This document shows, in pieces, positions 61,623-64,000 of a stretch of 64,000 nt of DNA. Under the pieces are notes generated by a model that had not been told where the DNA came from, did no database searches, and was given only the letters and a program-made list of their open reading frames with translations. The first letter of the stretch is position 1. Every line of letters starts with the position of its first letter. The position numbers and the translations under genes are program-made. Source of the stretch: QAMX01 sp964448855 (GTDB lineage Bacteria; Bacillota; Clostridia; Oscillospirales; QAMX01); NCBI GenBank assembly GCA_964448855.1, contig CAYUXI010000009.1, positions 16,846-80,845 on the forward strand. The letters run 5' to 3'.

Positions 61623-63623
61623 TCAGTAGCGCACCGGCTCCGTTTCCGAGAGGACGACGTGATCCTCGCCGCCGAAGCAGACGCGGATTTCATCGTTCCG
61701 CGCTGGGAGCACATCCTCCACGACGAGGCTGCCGTCGTGATAGACGGTTTCGCACTCCCGGCCGTTGACGGTGACCCAGCAGAACGGCGTGAAGCCGGTT
61801 CCGCTGACGACGAAGCCGTCGCCCTTGCGGCGAATGCCGGTGATCTGCGAATCGATCAGACCCATTTTCAGGTTGGTCGGCTCCAGCGTCTGTGTGGCGG
61901 CATACTGTTCCCCATACAGCAGGTCATATTGCAGCGAGTGAATCGCCAGGTTGTACTGCTGGGCGGAGAACCCGTCGCGGGAGCGGTGGAGCCGCTGCAT
62001 GATGTTGCCCGGATAGCCGAGCAGCTCCATCACTTCGGCGCCGAGCTGGTAGGAGGTCAGGTTCTGATCCGTCCCGCCCAGGTCAAAGTTGCTCCAGATG
62101 ACGTATTCCGTCTGGTAAATGTCGCCGTTGTCGAGTGCGTCTGCGGAAATGACGGAGAGCGACGGGAGGTGGTCGCCGTAGAGCACGACGACGGTTTCCT
62201 CATCAAAGTGCTGCAGCGCCTTCAGCAGTGCGCCGACAAACGCATCGGTGTCGTGAATCTCGTTGAGGTAGAAGTTGAGCTCTGCCAGATCTTCCTCATT
62301 GTCCACACCGGTGGCGCGGATGTTGCCGGAGAGCAGCTCCGGGTCGGTTGCATACTTGCCGTGCCCCTGCACCGTGATGCCGTAGACGAAATCGGGCTCC
62401 GGCGTGGCGATCAGGAGATTCAGAATTTCATCGGTCAGTATGGCGTCCTCCGCCCAGCCGATGGCGTTGTAGGTGACGTCCTGCATATATTCGATGCTGA
62501 CGTAGCGGTCGAAGCCGAGCATGGGGAAGACCTTGAACCGCTCATAAAACAGGCCGTCGTTGTTGTGCATGGCCGTGGTCTGATAGCCGAGGCTGCCGAG
62601 GTCGTAGGCCAGGCTGGAGCAGGTCTGCTCCTTCAAAATGGTCTTGTAGGGATATTCGGCGGCGCCGAAATAGCGGATGGCCATGCTGGTCAGGACTTCA
62701 AACTCCGTGTTGACCGTCCCCGCGCCGACCGTCGGCACGGTCAGCAGGCCGGAGGGGTAGTTTTCTTTGAGCGAGGTGAAAACCGGGGTCGGATCCGTAT
62801 TGAAGGTGACGCCGGTCAGGTGGCTGGGGTCAAAGAAGGATTCGAGCTGCAAAAAGATCACGTTGGGGCGGCTGTCGGAGGTCGGCGTTTCCGGCTGCTC
62901 CTCCAGCTTGCTCAGAATCTCCTGAATCTCGTTGTTGGAATAGTCCTCCGGTTTTTTGATGCCGGTGTTGAAGATGCCGTAGGTAAAGCAGTAGGAAAAG
63001 CCCAGCTCGTCATACGCGGTGACGAGGTTGCCGAAGCCGTTTTCCAGACCGTTCATCCGGTAGATGCCGTTCATCGAGAGAAAAAGCGACGCAATGACGA
63101 TCACCAGGACGCCGAGCGACTGTGAGAGGTTCGTTTTGGCTTTCGGTGCATGACGCCAGACCCAGACGCCGGCCAGCACCAGTGCGCCCAGCAGCAGCAC
63201 GATCAGGATGAAATCGAGTATGTTCAGGTAATAATCGATGACCTGAAAGGCCGTTTTCATCAGCCGGAAATCCACCGCAGAGAGCGGGGTGGTGCGGAAG
63301 CCGAGCAGGATGCAGTTGGCCAGACCGAGCAGCACCCAGATGGTGGAGACGAGCGACAGGACGAAAACCCGGCGCTTGAAAAAGAGCGCGATGATCAGCG
63401 TCAGGAGTAGAATCAGCGTGTCGCACAGAAAAGAAAACGGCATTTCCCAGAGGAAAAGAACGGCCTGGACGAGTGAATGGCGGCTCAGCGCCTCAATCGC
63501 CAGATTCAGCAGGATGGCCAGCAGGACACAGAGCGGTATGGGACGCTCCCGAAAGAGCGTGGAAAGGGCGGTGGGGAGCTGTTTGATGCGCGATGGGAAC
63601 GCGCGAAAATTCGGTTTCTTCAT
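61623..63623 (-). CDS. LTA synthase (LtaS)-family phosphoglycerol transferase with C-terminal Ig-like domain
   Basis: 666 aa. Five N-terminal membrane spans (about residues 28-190), then a sulfatase-fold extracellular domain. Catalytic Thr303 in VGAGTVNTEFEVL (LtaS: GNGTANTEFEVL), metal ligand E261 in LQLESF and YGDHLPSL near residue 483. The last ~85 residues (VSGTGFTPFCWVTVNGRECE) look like an IPT/TIG beta-domain absent from typical LtaS. Would transfer glycerophosphate from phosphatidylglycerol. AAAGGA lies 7 nt before the ATG. Confidence 0.88.
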   Translation of the reverse strand: MKKPNFRAFPSRIKQLPTALSTLFRERPIPLCVLLAILLNLAIEALSRHSLVQAVLFLWEMPFSFLCDTLILLLTLIIALFFKRRVFVLSLVSTIWVLLGLANCILLGFRTTPLSAVDFRLMKTAFQVIDYYLNILDFILIVLLLGALVLAGVWVWRHAPKAKTNLSQSLGVLVIVIASLFLSMNGIYRMNGLENGFGNLVTAYDELGFSYCFTYGIFNTGIKKPEDYSNNEIQEILSKLEEQPETPTSDSRPNVIFLQLESFFDPSHLTGVTFNTDPTPVFTSLKENYPSGLLTVPTVGAGTVNTEFEVLTSMAIRYFGAAEYPYKTILKEQTCSSLAYDLGSLGYQTTAMHNNDGLFYERFKVFPMLGFDRYVSIEYMQDVTYNAIGWAEDAILTDEILNLLIATPEPDFVYGITVQGHGKYATDPELLSGNIRATGVDNEEDLAELNFYLNEIHDTDAFVGALLKALQHFDEETVVVLYGDHLPSLSVISADALDNGDIYQTEYVIWSNFDLGGTDQNLTSYQLGAEVMELLGYPGNIMQRLHRSRDGFSAQQYNLAIHSLQYDLLYGEQYAATQTLEPTNLKMGLIDSQITGIRRKGDGFVVSGTGFTPFCWVTVNGRECETVYHDGSLVVEDVLPARNDEIRVCFGGEDHVVLSETEPVRY

Positions 63624-63711
63624 GGTGCAGTCCTTTGCCTGATTCCGGCAGCATCAGGCGGCAGAAAGATTGATGGAGAACGATGCCGGTGGCGATTTTG
63701 AAGCACATACC

Positions 63712-63740
63712 ATCATATCACAAATTGTCGAAAAATGCAA
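63712..63740 (-). promoter_or_regulatory. promoter of the LtaS-family gene
   Basis: Minus strand TTGCAT (complement of 63735-63740), 17 bp, TATGAT (complement of 63712-63717). The leader contains a 7-bp hairpin GCCTGAT/ATCAGGC (about 63634-63657). Confidence 0.75.
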
Positions 63741-63795
63741 CCGCATCGATACCATGGTTCGAAAAAAGAGGGTGGAGGAGCGGGTGTGCACCCGC

Positions 63796-63910
63796 AGCGC
63801 AGCAACGCGTCGAACGACGCTGGTCGAACGACGCTGGTCGAACGCCGCTGTGATAAGTGAGGAGAAACGCGGCGGGGGCCGCCCTGTGCCCTACAAGTGT
63901 CCCGAGGCTC
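63796..63910. repeat. intergenic repeats related to those at 55.7-56.1 kb
   Basis: Three tandem 14-bp units GTCGAACGACGCTG (about 63808-63850), sharing the GTCGAACG core with the 15-bp repeat at 55686-55740 in the opposite strand. They are followed by a GGCGGGGGCCGCC...GCCCTACAA element (63862-63899) that is the inverted counterpart of the GTAGGGCGGGGG element near 56060. No gene is seen in 63741-64000. Confidence 0.7.
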
Positions 63911-64000
63911 CTGCTACGTCCGCAGCCGCCGACCTTGGACAACCTCCAAAGGGGCAGATTGTCAAGCAAGTGCAACACTTTTTCTGAAAACTTCGGCGGG

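Overview
The window looks like chromosomal DNA of an anaerobic, GC-rich Bacillota of class Clostridia, most likely from the Oscillospirales (Ruminococcaceae/Oscillospiraceae) side. The evidence is the ParA/ParB pair with two Bacillus-type parS sites, RelQ, YitT, DUF5685 and DUF368 proteins, an LtaS-type enzyme, clear TTGACA-N17-TATAAT promoters, oxygen-sensitive enzymes (glycyl radical enzyme, [FeFe] hydrogenase, Hdr/Flx), and repeat-rich intergenic spacers. Species cannot be named from sequence alone. The parS sites suggest the left end is not far from the replication origin.

Layout, left to right. 1-5 kb: ligA (partial, -), two parS sites, parA-parB-serS and a GNAT gene (+). 5-7 kb: a strong promoter driving a short non-coding RNA, then an orphan lipoprotein solute-binding protein with its own promoter and a palindromic operator-like site. 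7-10 kb: a glycyl radical enzyme of unassigned class with its activase. 11-12.6 kb: a polar amino-acid ABC transporter (-). 12.7-26.8 kb: one minus-strand unit of 15 genes, mdh-fumC-hdrB-hdrC-hdrA-flxD-flxC-flxB-flxA-frdB-frdA-(small membrane protein)-rex-[2Fe-2S] protein-[FeFe] hydrogenase, with a promoter at 26.8 kb and a terminator at 12.7 kb. 27-33.7 kb: htpG (-), then a + operon of small membrane protein, lipase, glycosyltransferase, acyltransferase and relQ. 33.8-40.7 kb: DUF368, Pit plus DUF47, and a divergent type IIA topoisomerase pair. 40.9-47 kb: recA-recX-rimO-pgsA-cysS and yitT (-). 47-50 kb: tRNA-Arg(CCT), tadA, and a DUF5685/J-domain/membrane-protein cluster. 50-55.6 kb: argG-argH, a DEAD-box helicase, yebC and a GNAT gene. 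56.7-63.6 kb: a Gld-type ABC system with DUF4340, then an LtaS-family enzyme.

The most notable system is the 14-kb redox operon. It encodes a reductive C4 branch (oxaloacetate to malate to fumarate to succinate) together with all seven subunits of a flavin-based electron-bifurcating FlxABCD-HdrABC complex. The fumarate reductase keeps the catalytic residues but lacks the covalent-FAD histidine and any haem/quinone membrane anchor. My inference is that NADH oxidation by FlxABCD-HdrABC is split between fumarate and ferredoxin, with reduced ferredoxin disposed of by the co-encoded hydrogenase and the unit tuned by the NADH sensor Rex.

A second recurring theme is transcribed repeat arrays. Three minus-strand operons (amino-acid ABC, htpG, gld/DUF4340) each end with a stop codon, then an unrelated tandem or dispersed repeat array, and only then an intrinsic terminator. 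Two arrays carry a conserved small hairpin in each unit.
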